NCBI GenBank assembly: GCA_025359965.1
Contig: JANYDC010000159.1
Location: forward strand, 1 to 64,000
DNA: 64,000 nt
Source of the DNA: Pedosphaera sp.
GTDB lineage: Bacteria; Verrucomicrobiota; Verrucomicrobiia; Limisphaerales; SXQI01
Direction of reading: 5' to 3'
A program made the translations under genes and the position numbers. Below the pieces are notes generated by a model. The model saw nothing but the letters and a program-made list of their open reading frames with translations. It had not been told where the DNA came from and ran no database searches. Positions 26,208-37,354 of the stretch are shown one piece after another; the stretch's first letter is position 1, and every line of letters begins with the position of its first letter.

Positions 26208-27764
26208 TTAACGCTCGGTTTTCTTGTTCTCGATGGAAAGGAACTTCGATCCACCCTTGCTATAGACGCGAAGAAGAGTGCGATCGCCTTTCACTTTCGC
26301 GCTCATTTTGATGGCATCCTCGGCATTGGTCACGGCTTTTTTATTCAGCTCAAGAATGACATCACCCTCTCTCAGCCCGGCCGTGAAGGAAGTTGAATCT
26401 TCGTCCACCGAAGTCACTACCGCGCCAGTGACACTGGCTGGGACGCTGAACTGACGCCGCATGCGCGCATCCAAATCAGCCACTTCGACTCCGTCCAGGG
26501 AATCACTTTCCGGGACCTTTTCATCCGGGGCCGCCTCCTCACCACGACCAGCCATCATGGTCGGCAGTTCGCCGAGTTTGACGATGATTGTTTTTTCTTT
26601 GCCATCGCGAACGACTTTAACGGGCACGGAGGTTTTGGGGGCCATCTGCGATACGGTCATGCGAAGGTTTCGGTCATCGATAATTTTTTTGCCGTTCACT
26701 TCAAGGATGACATCGCCCACTTTGATGCCCGCCTCTTGAGCCGGGGTATTTGGCGCAACTTCGGTGACGAGCGCGCCATTTTGATCGCTAAGCCCAAACT
26801 GTTTCATCAGCTCGGGGTCAAGTCGCTGTGGCTGCACGCCAAGGTAGCCGCGGCTGACTTTGCCATTGCTGACCAACCCTTCGATAACGGCCCGGGCGAG
26901 ATTCACGGGCACTGCGAAACCCACACCCTGATTTCCACCGCTCCGGCTGAGGATGGCCGTATTGATACCGACCAGGCGTCCGTCCGCATCCACCAGAGCG
27001 CCACCAGAGTTGCCCGGATTTATAGAGGCATCCGTCTGGATGAAATCCTCAAAGCGCATGATGCCCAAATCGCCGCGTCCGATCGCGCTGATAATTCCCA
27101 TGGTGACGGTCTGACCGAGACCGAACGGATTGCCAATAGCCAGCACGATATCGCCGACCTCCAGATTATCGCTGTTGGAAAGGGGAAGCGCAGGCAGATC
27201 CTGAGCCTCGATCTTTAGCACTGCGGTGTCGGTGGCCAGATCGGTGCCAACCAATCGCGCTTTGAATTCCTTGCCATTGGTTAGCACAGCCTGGATCTCA
27301 TCGGCGCCCTCCACCACATGGTTGTTGGTCAGGATATAACCGTCGGTCGTGACGATCACGCCAGAACCCAAACTCTGCTCCTGGCGTGTGCGGCCTTTGG
27401 GACGCCGACCATCATCCGTTTCTTCTTCTCCATCGCCCTGCTCGCCGAAAAATCGGCGGAACATGGGGTCATTGAACAGGGGATGATTCCGCATGCTGCG
27501 GTTGACGGCCACTTTCTTGGAACTGAAGATGTTTACGACGCTTGGAGTAACACGCTTGATGATGGGAGAAAAACTGGTCAGTCGTGAGCCTTCGCGGTTG
27601 ATGGGCGCTGGTTGTAAAGTCAGCTTGGCCGGCGGATTCTCCTTTTTGGCAGGCTCTGATTTGTCCTCCCCCTTGGAATCCTTGGCGCTGACGCTGGGAT
27701 TTTGAAAAACAAACAGCATCACCACGAGGGCGAGCATCGATCTGATTTTGGCAAATGGGTTCAT
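26208..27764 (-). CDS. degP: HtrA/DegP-type periplasmic serine protease
   Basis: With the start at MNPFAKIRSMLALVV (27764), which opens a signal peptide, the product is about 518 residues; an upstream ATG at 27839 would add 25 residues. The trypsin-like domain carries the triad His in LTNNHVVEGAD (about 146), Asp in DLATDTAVLKI (about 180) and Ser in INPGNSGGALVD (about 252). Two PDZ domains follow (about 311-388, GYLGVQPQRL; about 441-508, VTSVDEDSTSF). This is the standard Do-like layout: an oligomeric protease-chaperone degrading misfolded envelope proteins. The gene is followed at 24 bp by the DnaJ-like gene. The many large exported proteins nearby would be natural clients. Confidence 0.93.
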   Translation of the reverse strand: MNPFAKIRSMLALVVMLFVFQNPSVSAKDSKGEDKSEPAKKENPPAKLTLQPAPINREGSRLTSFSPIIKRVTPSVVNIFSSKKVAVNRSMRNHPLFNDPMFRRFFGEQGDGEEETDDGRRPKGRTRQEQSLGSGVIVTTDGYILTNNHVVEGADEIQAVLTNGKEFKARLVGTDLATDTAVLKIEAQDLPALPLSNSDNLEVGDIVLAIGNPFGLGQTVTMGIISAIGRGDLGIMRFEDFIQTDASINPGNSGGALVDADGRLVGINTAILSRSGGNQGVGFAVPVNLARAVIEGLVSNGKVSRGYLGVQPQRLDPELMKQFGLSDQNGALVTEVAPNTPAQEAGIKVGDVILEVNGKKIIDDRNLRMTVSQMAPKTSVPVKVVRDGKEKTIIVKLGELPTMMAGRGEEAAPDEKVPESDSLDGVEVADLDARMRRQFSVPASVTGAVVTSVDEDSTSFTAGLREGDVILELNKKAVTNAEDAIKMSAKVKGDRTLLRVYSKGGSKFLSIENKKTER

Positions 27765-27883
27765 ATAACCTAGTGTGACCCACAAAATCAGCCTTACGGC
27801 CCAAATGTCAATCCATCCTGAAAAGGATGACGGGACCAACCGCCTGCACAGGTGGTGGGACTGGAAGTAGTTTGCGTGCCGTT

Positions 27884-29242
27884 TTAGTTGCCTTCAATGA
27901 TGACTGAAGAACCGGCATCAGTAAGATTGTCCCTAATGGTATCCGACGTTTGTGGGGGCCTGATGCGAATCCCCGATCGAGTTCCCCCGCTGATGGTGTT
28001 GTTTTGGATAACAAGCCGCGAAACATAATTCGTGTTCTTGTGGGGGTTTCCATGGGTGGACATGTTTCCCTCGTTTCCATTGGACCTGATTTCGATGCCA
28101 TGGGGGAAAGTTCCGGCGATTCGGTTGTTCTCAATGGTGCCGGTCCAATTGGTTTGGAAAAGGGTATTGGTTGAATCATCGGTAAATCCCACGTCCCCCA
28201 CGTAGAACAAAAATGCCGGCTGGGTTGCAGCCCTACCCGTCAAGGTTATCCCAAAAGCCGTGTTGTCGCCAAAGTAGAAATCATTGGCCCCGCTCACAAA
28301 TCCTGACTTCTTGAAAGTACCACCCACGAACTTGTTGTGTGTTATTCGAGCATGATTCGGACCTCTCTTATGGGGCGAGGTAAGGTTATCGTACTTCCCG
28401 CCTGAGATAAGATTGTTGTAATACCCAAGCCCGGAGCTGAAGCCGCAGTTGGTAAAACTGTTATTATCGAGTGTGAAAAAGAGTCCCGAGAACCAAATTC
28501 CCGTGTGCGTTCCAGAGGTGAAGCTGCAATCGGAGACCTCGCAACGTGAGGATTGATTCACCCAAATAAAGACATTCGGCCCGGTATTGAGAGCGTCCCC
28601 ATTGGGCCAGCTTCCGATCGCGACGAAATCGAATCCTTTCACGCTGGAATCATGGCAGTCGTCCTGGATCAGAATGGCATCGCTGTTCGTGATCGGCGCG
28701 TAAATGATGTTGGTGGCATTGAACTTGTGGAAGATCCTCGAACGGTTGCCAGCGAGTATGTAGGAGGTCTTGTTGGTCAACCTGTTTCCGCTGGTCACCC
28801 ATCCATCGTTCGTCCGTTTGGAGGGCGGAAAAATGAACGTCATTTTTTTCGCTCCGAAAGCCTCATACATGCTTTGGAGGCGATCTGTGACATCGGTCAC
28901 TCCATCGCCCATTGCCCCAAACCACAGAGGAGAGACTGAGTCGCCCATCACGCGCTCCCACCGTCCAGTTGCGTTAGCCGGCCTGAGAATGGTTCCATAG
29001 TTGGTCGCGGCAGGAGGCTCCGGAAATCCTTTGAAATATCCGCCGCCGCCATCCCTGGCAAAAAAATAGCCAGCCACGTAAATGTTTGTTTGGTAAAGGG
29101 ATGGATCAAGGGCGAGAAGCTCGGAGATTGTATCTGGTGGGGGGCTGTTACCGGTCTTGGCATTCTGGGTTTGATCCCCCCGCGCGGGGTTGTCCAACGC
29201 CAACGTCAGCAAGAGAGAGGCAATAAGACTTTGAAATCGCAT
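27884..29242 (-). CDS. Secreted parallel beta-helix protein (pectate-lyase-like fold)
   Basis: The 452-residue protein starts with a signal peptide (MRFQSLIASLLLTLALDNPA). PLWFGAMGDGVTDVTDRLQS (about 106-125) is the classic start of the pectate-lyase-superfamily/tailspike-type beta-helix ('FGA.GDG.tDdT.AlQ.a'). Later turns such as FTLDNNSFTNCGF, ARITHNKFVGG, GTIENNRIAG and LVIQNNTISGGTRSGI are helical coils. The fold is shared by polysaccharide lyases, epimerases and phage spikes. No catalytic residues can be assigned safely. It is divergent from the PSD1 gene at 29441 with a gap of about 200 bp. Confidence 0.82.
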   Translation of the reverse strand: MRFQSLIASLLLTLALDNPARGDQTQNAKTGNSPPPDTISELLALDPSLYQTNIYVAGYFFARDGGGGYFKGFPEPPAATNYGTILRPANATGRWERVMGDSVSPLWFGAMGDGVTDVTDRLQSMYEAFGAKKMTFIFPPSKRTNDGWVTSGNRLTNKTSYILAGNRSRIFHKFNATNIIYAPITNSDAILIQDDCHDSSVKGFDFVAIGSWPNGDALNTGPNVFIWVNQSSRCEVSDCSFTSGTHTGIWFSGLFFTLDNNSFTNCGFSSGLGYYNNLISGGKYDNLTSPHKRGPNHARITHNKFVGGTFKKSGFVSGANDFYFGDNTAFGITLTGRAATQPAFLFYVGDVGFTDDSTNTLFQTNWTGTIENNRIAGTFPHGIEIRSNGNEGNMSTHGNPHKNTNYVSRLVIQNNTISGGTRSGIRIRPPQTSDTIRDNLTDAGSSVIIEGN

Positions 29243-29440
29243 TCGTGTGTGTCCTTAAGAGCATGAGAGGGCCATCCAATTTTTGAAGACGGCTGCGGAC
29301 ATGGACGTCTGTTCCATTGAAAAGTAGTTCAAGAAGGGAAGAGCTCAAAACTTTTTCTCGCCTGCTGGGCGTGTCCTACTCACGATGTGGGGGATAGTAC
29401 CTGATCTTGTTAGGGACCGCCTCCGCCGATTTTAAAGAAC

Positions 29441-32400
29441 ATGACCATTCGAGGGAAATTTCCCGTTCCTCAGCTACTCGCAGTTGTCGTTGTTTGCTGC
29501 CTGATGGGCATCTGTGCCATTGGCGAAACCACAGAGGAAGGCGTGGAATTTTTTGAAAGCCGCATTCGTCCGGTGCTGGCCCAGGAATGTTATGAGTGCC
29601 ATACCAGCGCCGGGAAGAAAAAAGGCGGTTTGGCTTTGGATCATCGGCAAGCCCTTTTAGCCGGAGGTGATACGGGAAAAGCCATCGTCGTGGGTGATCC
29701 AGCCAATAGCCTCCTAATCAAAGTGCTCCACCATGAGATCGATGATCTAAAGATGCCCAAGGCCAGCGCCAAGCTGGATGATTCCGTCATCGCGGATTTT
29801 GAAAAATGGATTCGCATGGGTGCTCCAGATCCCCGCGACACTCCTGCAACTCGCGAGCAAATCAAAGCCGAGACTTCGTGGGATGCGGTTCTTTTGCGAC
29901 GCAAAACTGCCTGGAGTTTTCAGCCCATCAAAACCAACACGCTGGCCAGCCTGCCCGAAATCAAAGATGCGAAGCATCTGGTGGATCGGTTTATTCGGGC
30001 AAAACTGTCAGCGGCTGTTCTTACTCCGGCGCGGCAGGCAGACTCTCGCGTGCTGATTCGTCGACTCAGCTACGCGCTACGCGGACTGCCCCCTTCGCCG
30101 AACGAAATCAGCGCATTTCTGAGCGATCCGGATGGTCGGGCCTACGCCAATTTGGTTTCAACATTTCTGGGCTCGCCCAGTTACGGAGAGCGTTGGGCGC
30201 GGCATTGGATGGACTGGATGAGGTATGCCGATTCGCACGGCAGCGAAGGCGATCCCATGATTCCGTATGCTTGGAAGTACCGCGATTATTTAATCCGCGC
30301 AGTGAATGCGGATGTGCCGTACGACCAGATGGTCAGGGAACAACTTGCCGGAGACTTGCTGAAACGGCCGCGTATTAACCAAGAGCTGGGACTCAACGAA
30401 TCTGCTTTGGGTATTGGTCATTTGCGAATGGTGTTCCACGGTTTTGCGCCGACCGACCCGATGGAGGAGCAGGTGCGATTTACGGATGACCAGATTGGCG
30501 TGGTCTCCAAAGCGTTTCTGGGTCTGACCGTATCGTGCGCCCGCTGCCATAATCATAAGTTTGATCCCATCAGTCAAAAGGACTTCTACGGCTGGTACGG
30601 CATCTTTGCCTCATGTCCCCCGGCCTCAATCGCGGTTGATGCGCCCAGTGATAGGGAGGACGAAATACGAAGAAAAATGGCCGAGCAAAAAAAGGGCATC
30701 AAATCGGCGCTCGCCAGCTCATGGCTGCACGATGCGGACCAATTGGTCCAGAGGCTTTCTCAGCCTGACGAACGGTGGAAAAAGAAGATCGCTGATGCGA
30801 AAGAATCGTCGGCACTTTTGTTTCCATTTTACATGCTGAATCAGATCACAGCCTCAAATTCCATGGCAACGAATGCGTTGGCCATTTGGCGGAAACAAAT
30901 AGAGGAAACTGAAAGCAAAGCTGCTCTTGTCCCCGTGAAAAGGTGGAGTCTTACGAATTCGACGGAGCTTAAGGAGTGGCATCATGACGGTCCGAGCGTT
31001 GCGGACATCAGTCCTGCTGCCAGTTTTTCCATTCGAACCGAGGGCGACACGGTTATCGCCGGCATTTATCCTTCCGGCGTCTATTCACACCTCGTTTCAT
31101 CCAAGGATCGGGGCGTTATGCTTTCCCCTCGTTTTGTGTTGGATGCGAAATACGACGTCTGGCTGCATGTTTTGGGAACTGGCGGATCAGTGGCCCGTTA
31201 CGTGGTTCAAAATTACCCGCGCGACGGCTCGATTTATCCGGTTACTCGACTGAGCGAGGGCAAGTGGCAATGGGTGAAGTTCGGGCTGGATTACTGGCAG
31301 GGAGATCGAATCCATCTGGAAGTCACCACTGCTGCGGATCAACCCGTTCTGGCGGACGTTAATGCCGCACGTTCATCGTTTGGATTGCGCGAGGTGATCC
31401 TCACCAAGTCCGGCGAGCCTGGCCCAAGCGAGACGTGGGAGTTTGCGCGTCCCGTGTTAGAAGCTATTGAGAAATCTTCTGAGATTCGCATGAAGCCAGG
31501 AGAATCCGAAGTGGTTAGGTTGGCAAAGGCATACGCCAAAGCGGTTCGCACAACTGTTCAGGAATGGCTGCGCGGAACATTAACCGATGCAGGGGCGTTG
31601 TTCCTTGATGAATCGATCAGGGCTGGTTTGTTGGCCAATCTTTTGGCCGACCTGCCTGAAACCAAGCCGTTGATTACGATTTACCGAGAACTCGAAGGAA
31701 CTCTACGCATTCCCGCAAGAGCACCAGGAGTGATGGAAACCGCGCCTATCAACCAACCTCTTCTTGTAAGAGGAGAACACAAGCAGCCTGCCGAGGCAGT
31801 GCCACGCCGATTTCTTGATGCCATTGATAACACGCCCTACCCGGCCGTGGGAAGCGGACGCTTCGAACTGGCCGAGAGCATTTTAAGAAAAGACAACCCG
31901 CTGGCTGCGCGCGTGATCGTGAATCGAGTTTGGCTTCATCTGTTCGGCAAAGGATTGGTTGCGACGCCGGATAATTTTGGGAAATTGGGTCAACCCCCAT
32001 CACACCCCGAACTGCTGGACTATCTCGCGAACTGGTTTGTTGAGAATGGTTATTCCATTAAAAGGTTGATTACTTTTCTGGTGGCTTCTGAAACATGGAA
32101 ACAATCAAGCGAGCCGCCTCCCGGTGCTTCAGAAATTGATCCGGCAAATCTGCTGCTCTCTCATTTTAATGTCCATCGCCTGGAGGCTGAAGCGGTTCGC
32201 GACGGTCTTCTCAGCGTGGCTGGCGATCTTAAATGCGAGGAACGATATGGCCCACCTATTTTAGCTGCCACCCCGAGACGCAGCGTCTATCTCCGAGTGA
32301 AACGCAATGATCTCGATCCGTTCCTCTCGGCTTTTGATGCGCCGGTGCCAGCGACCACCAAAGGCCAGCGGGATGTGACCAATGTGCCCGGACAATCACT

Positions 32401-33544
32401 AACGCTTCTCAACGACCCAGCCGTTCTTGATCTTGCTCAACACTGGGCTGATCGATTGGACAAAAATCCGACGCTGACGAACGCCTCATCAAGAATTGAA
32501 ACCATGTTTATCGAGGCTTTTGGGCGTACCCCCCTTGCATCGGAGATTGAACGCGCACAACAATTCGTGAATTGGACGGAGACCCAACGGAATGAAGCCG
32601 GAAAAGAACGATCCCGTTTAGAGGTTTCCGTTTCTAATGCCGCAGCACGACTGAAAGCCATCTCCTCGGCAGCCAGCCAGCGTATTCTCGCGCAACGCAA
32701 AGAGGCAGGAGCAGCATCTTCATCACCACTTCCCAAGCCAGTCTCGGCTTGGAATTTCAAGGAAGGGTTGCAGGATCAAGCTGGCCAACTCCATGGAAAG
32801 GCTTTTGGAGCGGCACGGCGTGAAAATGGGGTGCTGGTGCTTGATGGCCAATCAAGTTACGTGGCAACCGAAGTAATCGGACAAACGTTAAAAGCCAAAA
32901 CGCTTGAGGCATGGGTTCAATTGGACACCCTCGATCAGCGGGGGGGCGCAGTGATTTCCATCCAAAACACTTCTGGCCATGTTTTCGATGCCATCGTGAT
33001 TGGAGAAAACGAGATCCGTCATTGGATGGCTGGAAGTGAGTCTTACAAGCGAACCCAAGCATTTGACGGCCCTCCAGAGATGGAAGCGGTGGCGAAAATC
33101 GTTCATACTGCCGTCGTCTATTCCGAGGACGGCACGATCACATTATACCGAAACGGCCAGCTTTACGGCAAAGCTTACAAGAGCAGTGGACCCATCGTCT
33201 TTGAGGCGGGCAAATCGCAAATCCTATTCGGAAACCGTCACGGCGATGGAAGTGGCAATCGATGCCTCGCCGGGAAGATCCATCAGGCCCGGCTTTATAA
33301 CTATGCGCTCAGCGCTGATGAGATTCAGGCGTCCGCCGACGGCAATCAAAACTTGGTCAGCGAACGCGAAATGCTGAATGCCATGACACAGAGTGAAAAA
33401 ACAGAGTTCGACCGGCTCCAAAATGAACTTTCCACAAACTCCGGTCATCTCAAGACGCTCTACCAGACGCGAGGGCTTGGTTCGAAATGGGCTGATCTGG
33501 GGCATGCACTATTCAATATGAAGGAGTTCATCTATATTCGGTAA
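29441..33544 (+). CDS. PSD1-type cytochrome protein (DUF1549, DUF1553) with C-terminal LamG domain
   Basis: The 1,367-residue exported protein has a signal peptide. A planctomycete-type cytochrome domain at about 38-105 has haem motif CYECH and the '[20 protein letters not shown]' pattern. DUF1549 lies at about 178-395, including [19 protein letters not shown] and a second CxxCH ([11 protein letters not shown]). DUF1553 lies at about 800-1040 ([20 protein letters not shown]). A LamG/concanavalin-like domain lies at about 1100-1293. The family is abundant in Planctomycetes and Verrucomicrobia and is thought to act at the envelope in redox or polysaccharide processing; the reaction is unknown. 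The DUF1501 gene starts 7 bp after the stop, giving the usual two-gene unit. Confidence 0.93.
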   Translation: MTIRGKFPVPQLLAVVVVCCLMGICAIGETTEEGVEFFESRIRPVLAQECYECHTSAGKKKGGLALDHRQALLAGGDTGKAIVVGDPANSLLIKVLHHEIDDLKMPKASAKLDDSVIADFEKWIRMGAPDPRDTPATREQIKAETSWDAVLLRRKTAWSFQPIKTNTLASLPEIKDAKHLVDRFIRAKLSAAVLTPARQADSRVLIRRLSYALRGLPPSPNEISAFLSDPDGRAYANLVSTFLGSPSYGERWARHWMDWMRYADSHGSEGDPMIPYAWKYRDYLIRAVNADVPYDQMVREQLAGDLLKRPRINQELGLNESALGIGHLRMVFHGFAPTDPMEEQVRFTDDQIGVVSKAFLGLTVSCARCHNHKFDPISQKDFYGWYGIFASCPPASIAVDAPSDREDEIRRKMAEQKKGIKSALASSWLHDADQLVQRLSQPDERWKKKIADAKESSALLFPFYMLNQITASNSMATNALAIWRKQIEETESKAALVPVKRWSLTNSTELKEWHHDGPSVADISPAASFSIRTEGDTVIAGIYPSGVYSHLVSSKDRGVMLSPRFVLDAKYDVWLHVLGTGGSVARYVVQNYPRDGSIYPVTRLSEGKWQWVKFGLDYWQGDRIHLEVTTAADQPVLADVNAARSSFGLREVILTKSGEPGPSETWEFARPVLEAIEKSSEIRMKPGESEVVRLAKAYAKAVRTTVQEWLRGTLTDAGALFLDESIRAGLLANLLADLPETKPLITIYRELEGTLRIPARAPGVMETAPINQPLLVRGEHKQPAEAVPRRFLDAIDNTPYPAVGSGRFELAESILRKDNPLAARVIVNRVWLHLFGKGLVATPDNFGKLGQPPSHPELLDYLANWFVENGYSIKRLITFLVASETWKQSSEPPPGASEIDPANLLLSHFNVHRLEAEAVRDGLLSVAGDLKCEERYGPPILAATPRRSVYLRVKRNDLDPFLSAFDAPVPATTKGQRDVTNVPGQSLTLLNDPAVLDLAQHWADRLDKNPTLTNASSRIETMFIEAFGRTPLASEIERAQQFVNWTETQRNEAGKERSRLEVSVSNAAARLKAISSAASQRILAQRKEAGAASSSPLPKPVSAWNFKEGLQDQAGQLHGKAFGAARRENGVLVLDGQSSYVATEVIGQTLKAKTLEAWVQLDTLDQRGGAVISIQNTSGHVFDAIVIGENEIRHWMAGSESYKRTQAFDGPPEMEAVAKIVHTAVVYSEDGTITLYRNGQLYGKAYKSSGPIVFEAGKSQILFGNRHGDGSGNRCLAGKIHQARLYNYALSADEIQASADGNQNLVSEREMLNAMTQSEKTEFDRLQNELSTNSGHLKTLYQTRGLGSKWADLGHALFNMKEFIYIR

Positions 33545-33551
33545 CAGCACC

Positions 33552-34970
33552 ATGAAAACCACCATCAGCCGAAGACAGATGCTGAGCCAGTGTTCGACTG
33601 GTTTTGGATTAATGGCGCTATCGGGGCTGATGTCACAGAAAGCGTTTGGCGTGGAAAGGATGGTCGGGCCGCATTTTACTCCGCGAGCGCGCAATGTGAT
33701 TTTCTGCTACATGTCAGGCGGGGTCTCGCACCTCGATTCCTTTGACCCCAAGCCCTTGTTGAAGAAAATGGCGGGCCAGCCCATGCCGGTAAAAGTTGAG
33801 CGCACCATGTTCAACAACAACGGCAGCATTTTCCCATCGCCCTTTGAATTTAAACGCCACGGCACTCATGGGATCGAGATCAGCTCGATGTTCCCAAAAC
33901 TAGCAGAGATGTGCGCGGATGATCTGACAGTGATCCGCTCCATGACTTCGAAAGTCAACGAACACGCCCAGGGAAATTACGCCTTCCACACCGGCTTTCC
34001 AGTGATGGGCTTTCCCAGCGCGGGCGCGTGGATCAACTACGGTTTGGGTTCGGTGAACCAAAATTTGCCAGGATTTGTGGTGTTGCAAAGTGGGGGCGCG
34101 GTGCCGCCCCACGGTGGAGTCGGTCTTTACAGCAGCGGGTTCCTGCCGGCGCAGCATCAAGCTTCCATTATCACGGCGGACGGACAAGACGCTGTGGCCA
34201 ACATCACTCCCAAAGAGGCGGATAGCATCCAGCGCGGACGATTGGATTTTGTGCGGGGCATGGATGCGGATTTTCTGGCAAGCGCAGGGCATGACGCTCA
34301 GGTTGAGGCGGCGGTCAAAAATTACGAGACAGCCTATCGCATGCAAAGTGCGGTGCCGGAACTGGTGGATCTCCGGGGTGAATCTGAGGCAACCAAAAAA
34401 CTTTACGGTCTGGACGATCCGCATCCACAAAAAGCGGCTTATGCGCGCCAATGTTTGCTGGCACGGCGATTGATCGAACGGGGGGTGCGCTTCGTCGAGT
34501 TAAGCTGCTTGACTGAAGGCGGCATAGGCGCAGGGGGGGCACCCAACCCATGGGATCAACACGGGGATTTGGAGAAGGGCCACGGTATTATGGCAAACCA
34601 AGTTGACCAACCCATCGCAGCACTCCTGGTGGATTTGAAACAACGCGGACTGCTCGAGGACACCATTGTCATTTGGGCTGGCGAATTCGGTCGCACTCCA
34701 TTTTCCCAAGGTGGCACCGGGAGAGACCACAATCCCTTCGGTTATTCGATTTGGCTGGCGGGTGGCGGATTCAAGCCAGGGGTGGTTTATGGCGAAACGG
34801 ACGAGTTGGGCTATCACGTCGTGGACAAACCCGTCTCGATTTACGATCTCTGGGCCACCATTCTCCACCAACTCGGGCTTAACCACGAAAAACTCACGTA
34901 TCTTTCCGGAGGACGGAACTTCCGCCTCACCGACGTTTTTGGAAACGTGATTAAAGACATCATTGCTTAA
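33552..34970 (+). CDS. DUF1501 protein, twin-arginine exported
   Basis: The 472-residue protein begins with an [20 protein letters not shown] export signal of the twin-arginine type, so it is probably folded before export. The body is typical DUF1501, a sulfatase/phosphatase-like fold: [20 protein letters not shown] near the N-terminus, [12 protein letters not shown] (about 372-383), [19 protein letters not shown] and the C-terminal [13 protein letters not shown]. Members almost always accompany PSD1 (DUF1549/1553) proteins, here 7 bp upstream. Substrate is unknown. Confidence 0.92.
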   Translation: MKTTISRRQMLSQCSTGFGLMALSGLMSQKAFGVERMVGPHFTPRARNVIFCYMSGGVSHLDSFDPKPLLKKMAGQPMPVKVERTMFNNNGSIFPSPFEFKRHGTHGIEISSMFPKLAEMCADDLTVIRSMTSKVNEHAQGNYAFHTGFPVMGFPSAGAWINYGLGSVNQNLPGFVVLQSGGAVPPHGGVGLYSSGFLPAQHQASIITADGQDAVANITPKEADSIQRGRLDFVRGMDADFLASAGHDAQVEAAVKNYETAYRMQSAVPELVDLRGESEATKKLYGLDDPHPQKAAYARQCLLARRLIERGVRFVELSCLTEGGIGAGGAPNPWDQHGDLEKGHGIMANQVDQPIAALLVDLKQRGLLEDTIVIWAGEFGRTPFSQGGTGRDHNPFGYSIWLAGGGFKPGVVYGETDELGYHVVDKPVSIYDLWATILHQLGLNHEKLTYLSGGRNFRLTDVFGNVIKDIIA

Positions 34971-35017
34971 AGCCAATGGACGTCCGCGATCGGTGATTTA
35001 GGGGTTTGCCAACGGGT

Positions 35018-35920
35018 TCATTTGGCCCCGGCGACCGCCATCTTAATGCCGTAGACTTTGGTGCTGGCCGTGATAAACAGCAGCTTTCGATCGCTGCCGC
35101 CAAATTTGACATTGCCAGTCCAAGGCTCAGGAACTGGGATACTGGCAATTTTCTTGCCGTTGGGGTCAAACACGGTCACGCCCTTGCCGGTAAGATAGAC
35201 GTTACCATTCGCATCAAGGGTCATGCCATCCGACCCCATTTCACAGAACAAATGTTTGTTGGTCAACGGACCTTCCGGGGTTGTGCTGTAGCTGTAGGTT
35301 TTTCCGGCTCCAATATCCGCGACGAAAAGAGTTTTGCCATCGGAAGTGCCGGCAATTCCATTTGGCTGCTTCAAATCCGTTGCCACCGGGATTACTTTGC
35401 CTGAGGCCAGATTGAAATAGTAAACGTACTCACCGGGCTGTTGTGATTTCGGATCACGCTTCCAGTATTCGCGTTTATAGAGGGGATCAGTGAAATAAAG
35501 GTTTCCATCGGGGCGAATCCAGAGATCGTTGGGGCCGTTGAGAAGTTTGCCTCCGAAATCCTTAACCAGCACGGTGATTTTTTTATCGGGGGAAATGGAC
35601 CAAAGTTCGTTGCTGCCATCGGCGCAGGCAAGCAGGTTTCCGTGCCGGTCAAAATAGGTGCCATTGGAACGGCCCGCCGGTTTCATCCAATCGGAGGTTT
35701 TTCCGTCGGTGCTCCATTTCACGATGCGATCATTGGGCTGGTCGGTGAAGTAAACATTTCCTTCAGCATCGACCGCCGGACCTTCCGTAAAAACAAAACC
35801 ATCAGCCAGTACTTGAAGCTTGGCACCAGGCGCAATGACCGAGGCAGGTTCATCCGCGGACAGGCTCAAAGCCAGAAATGTACCGCCAAGTAGGCACGAT
35901 AAGAATTTGAGAGAAGGCAT
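35018..35920 (-). CDS. Secreted SMP-30/gluconolactonase-like protein
   Basis: The 300-residue protein has a signal peptide (MPSLKFLSCLLGGTFLALSL) and a six-bladed SMP-30/lactonase propeller: FTEGPAVDAEGNVYFTDQPN (family start with the metal-binding Glu), LNGPNDLWIRPDGNLYFTDP, QPNGIAGTSDGKTLFVADIG (likely metal-binding Asn) and GSDGMTLDANGNVYLT. The family hydrolyses sugar lactones or related esters in a metal-dependent way. Export to the periplasm is unusual compared with the cytosolic type but common in Verrucomicrobia. It converges on the DUF1501 gene (47 bp) and could process sugar lactones released by neighbouring envelope enzymes. Confidence 0.9.
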   Translation of the reverse strand: MPSLKFLSCLLGGTFLALSLSADEPASVIAPGAKLQVLADGFVFTEGPAVDAEGNVYFTDQPNDRIVKWSTDGKTSDWMKPAGRSNGTYFDRHGNLLACADGSNELWSISPDKKITVLVKDFGGKLLNGPNDLWIRPDGNLYFTDPLYKREYWKRDPKSQQPGEYVYYFNLASGKVIPVATDLKQPNGIAGTSDGKTLFVADIGAGKTYSYSTTPEGPLTNKHLFCEMGSDGMTLDANGNVYLTGKGVTVFDPNGKKIASIPVPEPWTGNVKFGGSDRKLLFITASTKVYGIKMAVAGAK

Positions 35921-36050
35921 GGAAAAGAGGGTAAAGCCGCAATCCCCTTTTCACAAGCTTTTGAAAATGCAATGCGCCCGGACACCGGAAATGCGGCCTC
36001 CCCCGATGACATTGACGGCTTCGGACATTCTGCGATTCTTTGGATCAAAG

Positions 36051-37076
36051 ATGAAAAGGAAGCTCACCAGATTTGCAGCCTTAATGGGATTGGGAGCTAT
36101 TGTGCTGCTTGCCTGCTGGGTGGGTCTGCTCGTTTACATTAGACAAACAACCCAGTCGCCTCCCCTGCCCAATCCGAACGGCTACGATGACCTCGCCAAG
36201 GCCGGGCAAGCGATCACGACAAAACCGGATGGACCTACGGCCCTTGATCATGACGCGCTTGGCGCGTGGGTCAGGACGAATTCCGAATCGCTTAAACTGG
36301 TTCGGGTCGGTCTGGCTCGGCAATGTGCTATCCCCACAGAAGCGGCCATCACAAACTTCACCCTCCACATTCCTCAGGTGATTCCCATGAAAGCGGTTGC
36401 CATTCTTCTTACAGCAGAAGGTCGACTCGCCGAAATGGAAAACCGCCCTTCGGACGCCGCCCGTAGTTATGTCGATGCCATTCGCTTGGGAATGGAGATA
36501 AGCCGAGGCGGTTTCCTCATCCACCGGCTTATTGGCATAGCCTGCGAGGGGGTGGGCGGTGCCGCTCTTGCAAAACTCATACCACAACTCAACTGCGACC
36601 AGATGCGTCCGCTTGTTGCTGAGCTGGAACAAATAGAGGGCAACGCTGTCACTTGGCGCGAGGTCGTAAAAAGTGAGAGGCGTTTTGAACGGGCGCAACT
36701 GGCCAGCTATCGCAACCCGATTGCACTGATCGGGGATTGGTGGCAGTCGCGTGGAGCAATCAAGAATTCGGAGGAAAAGCATATTTTGGCAAAGGCCCGG
36801 CTTCGATTGCTCATGACTGAATTGGCCCTAAGATCTTACCGTTGCGTCCATGAGAACACACCCTTGAGCCTCGAACAGCTTGTGCCCCATTTTCTCCAAA
36901 CGATTCCATCAGATCCCTTTGCCAAAGGTCCGCTGACCTATCGCCCCGCAGGTACGAACTGGGTTTTATATAGCGTTGGAATAGACCATATTGACGACAA
37001 CGGAAAACCCGTCAGTGGCAAATCGAATGTCAGTCAAAAGAGCCCTGGTGACCTGCTGTATGATTCGCAGTGGTGA
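36051..37076 (+). CDS. Hypothetical membrane-anchored protein
   Basis: The 341-residue product (start MKRKLTRFAALMGLGAIVLL at 36051; the frame is open back to 35820 but overlaps the SMP-30 gene) has one N-terminal transmembrane helix and a long periplasmic helical domain. The C-terminal part (LRSYRCVHENTPLSLEQLVP; TIPSDPFAKGPLTYR; NWVLYSVGIDHIDDNG) is the pattern often seen in planctomycete and verrucomicrobial type-II-secretion-pseudopilin-like or DUF1559-neighbour hypothetical proteins. There LP.DPF.g.pl.Yr.....w.lYSvG.D is common. Function is unknown. Confidence 0.7.
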   Translation: MKRKLTRFAALMGLGAIVLLACWVGLLVYIRQTTQSPPLPNPNGYDDLAKAGQAITTKPDGPTALDHDALGAWVRTNSESLKLVRVGLARQCAIPTEAAITNFTLHIPQVIPMKAVAILLTAEGRLAEMENRPSDAARSYVDAIRLGMEISRGGFLIHRLIGIACEGVGGAALAKLIPQLNCDQMRPLVAELEQIEGNAVTWREVVKSERRFERAQLASYRNPIALIGDWWQSRGAIKNSEEKHILAKARLRLLMTELALRSYRCVHENTPLSLEQLVPHFLQTIPSDPFAKGPLTYRPAGTNWVLYSVGIDHIDDNGKPVSGKSNVSQKSPGDLLYDSQW

Positions 37077-37198
37077 ATAGCCTTCGTTCTCCTCCGTGAG
37101 CCGCAGCATACCTCCGCTCACTTCCTCCATCGAAAACTCGTTCTCGCCGATCAACAAGAAGGCAAGGTACAAAAAGCCTGAGCGAAAAAAATAAGGAG

Positions 37199-37275
37199 TG
37201 GCGGGAGTGGCGGGGCTCGAACCCGTAACCTCTGCCGTGACAGGGCAGCGCTCTAACCAATTGAGCTACACCCCC
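37199..37275 (-). tRNA. tRNA-Asp (GTC)
   Basis: On the minus strand the sequence folds as a tRNA: acceptor GGGGGTG/CACTCCC (one G-U), D arm GCTC..GAGC, anticodon stem CTGCC/GGCAG with loop CTGTCAC (anticodon GTC, Asp), T loop TTCGAGC, discriminator G and an encoded CCA (37199-37201). The outermost T-stem pair is A-C, a small irregularity. There is no integrase next to it. Confidence 0.95.
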
Positions 37276-37354
37276 TTTAAAGGGGAGCCGAACGGTAGAG
37301 AACGCGAGGATTTCCGTCAACATCAATTCTTGAAAATTTGTGACAATAAAACGA

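Noticed and set aside
26208-27839. Longer HtrA start at 27839
   Set aside because: Would add 25 residues before a good signal peptide that begins at 27764.
36966-37172. Minus-strand frame next to tRNA-Asp (MEEVSGGMLRLTEENEG)
   Set aside because: Looks protein-like for a few residues but overlaps the end of the gene at 36051 and has no family; could be debris.
37199-37275. Possible integration site at tRNA-Asp
   Set aside because: No integrase, no duplicated tRNA 3' end and no phage genes nearby.
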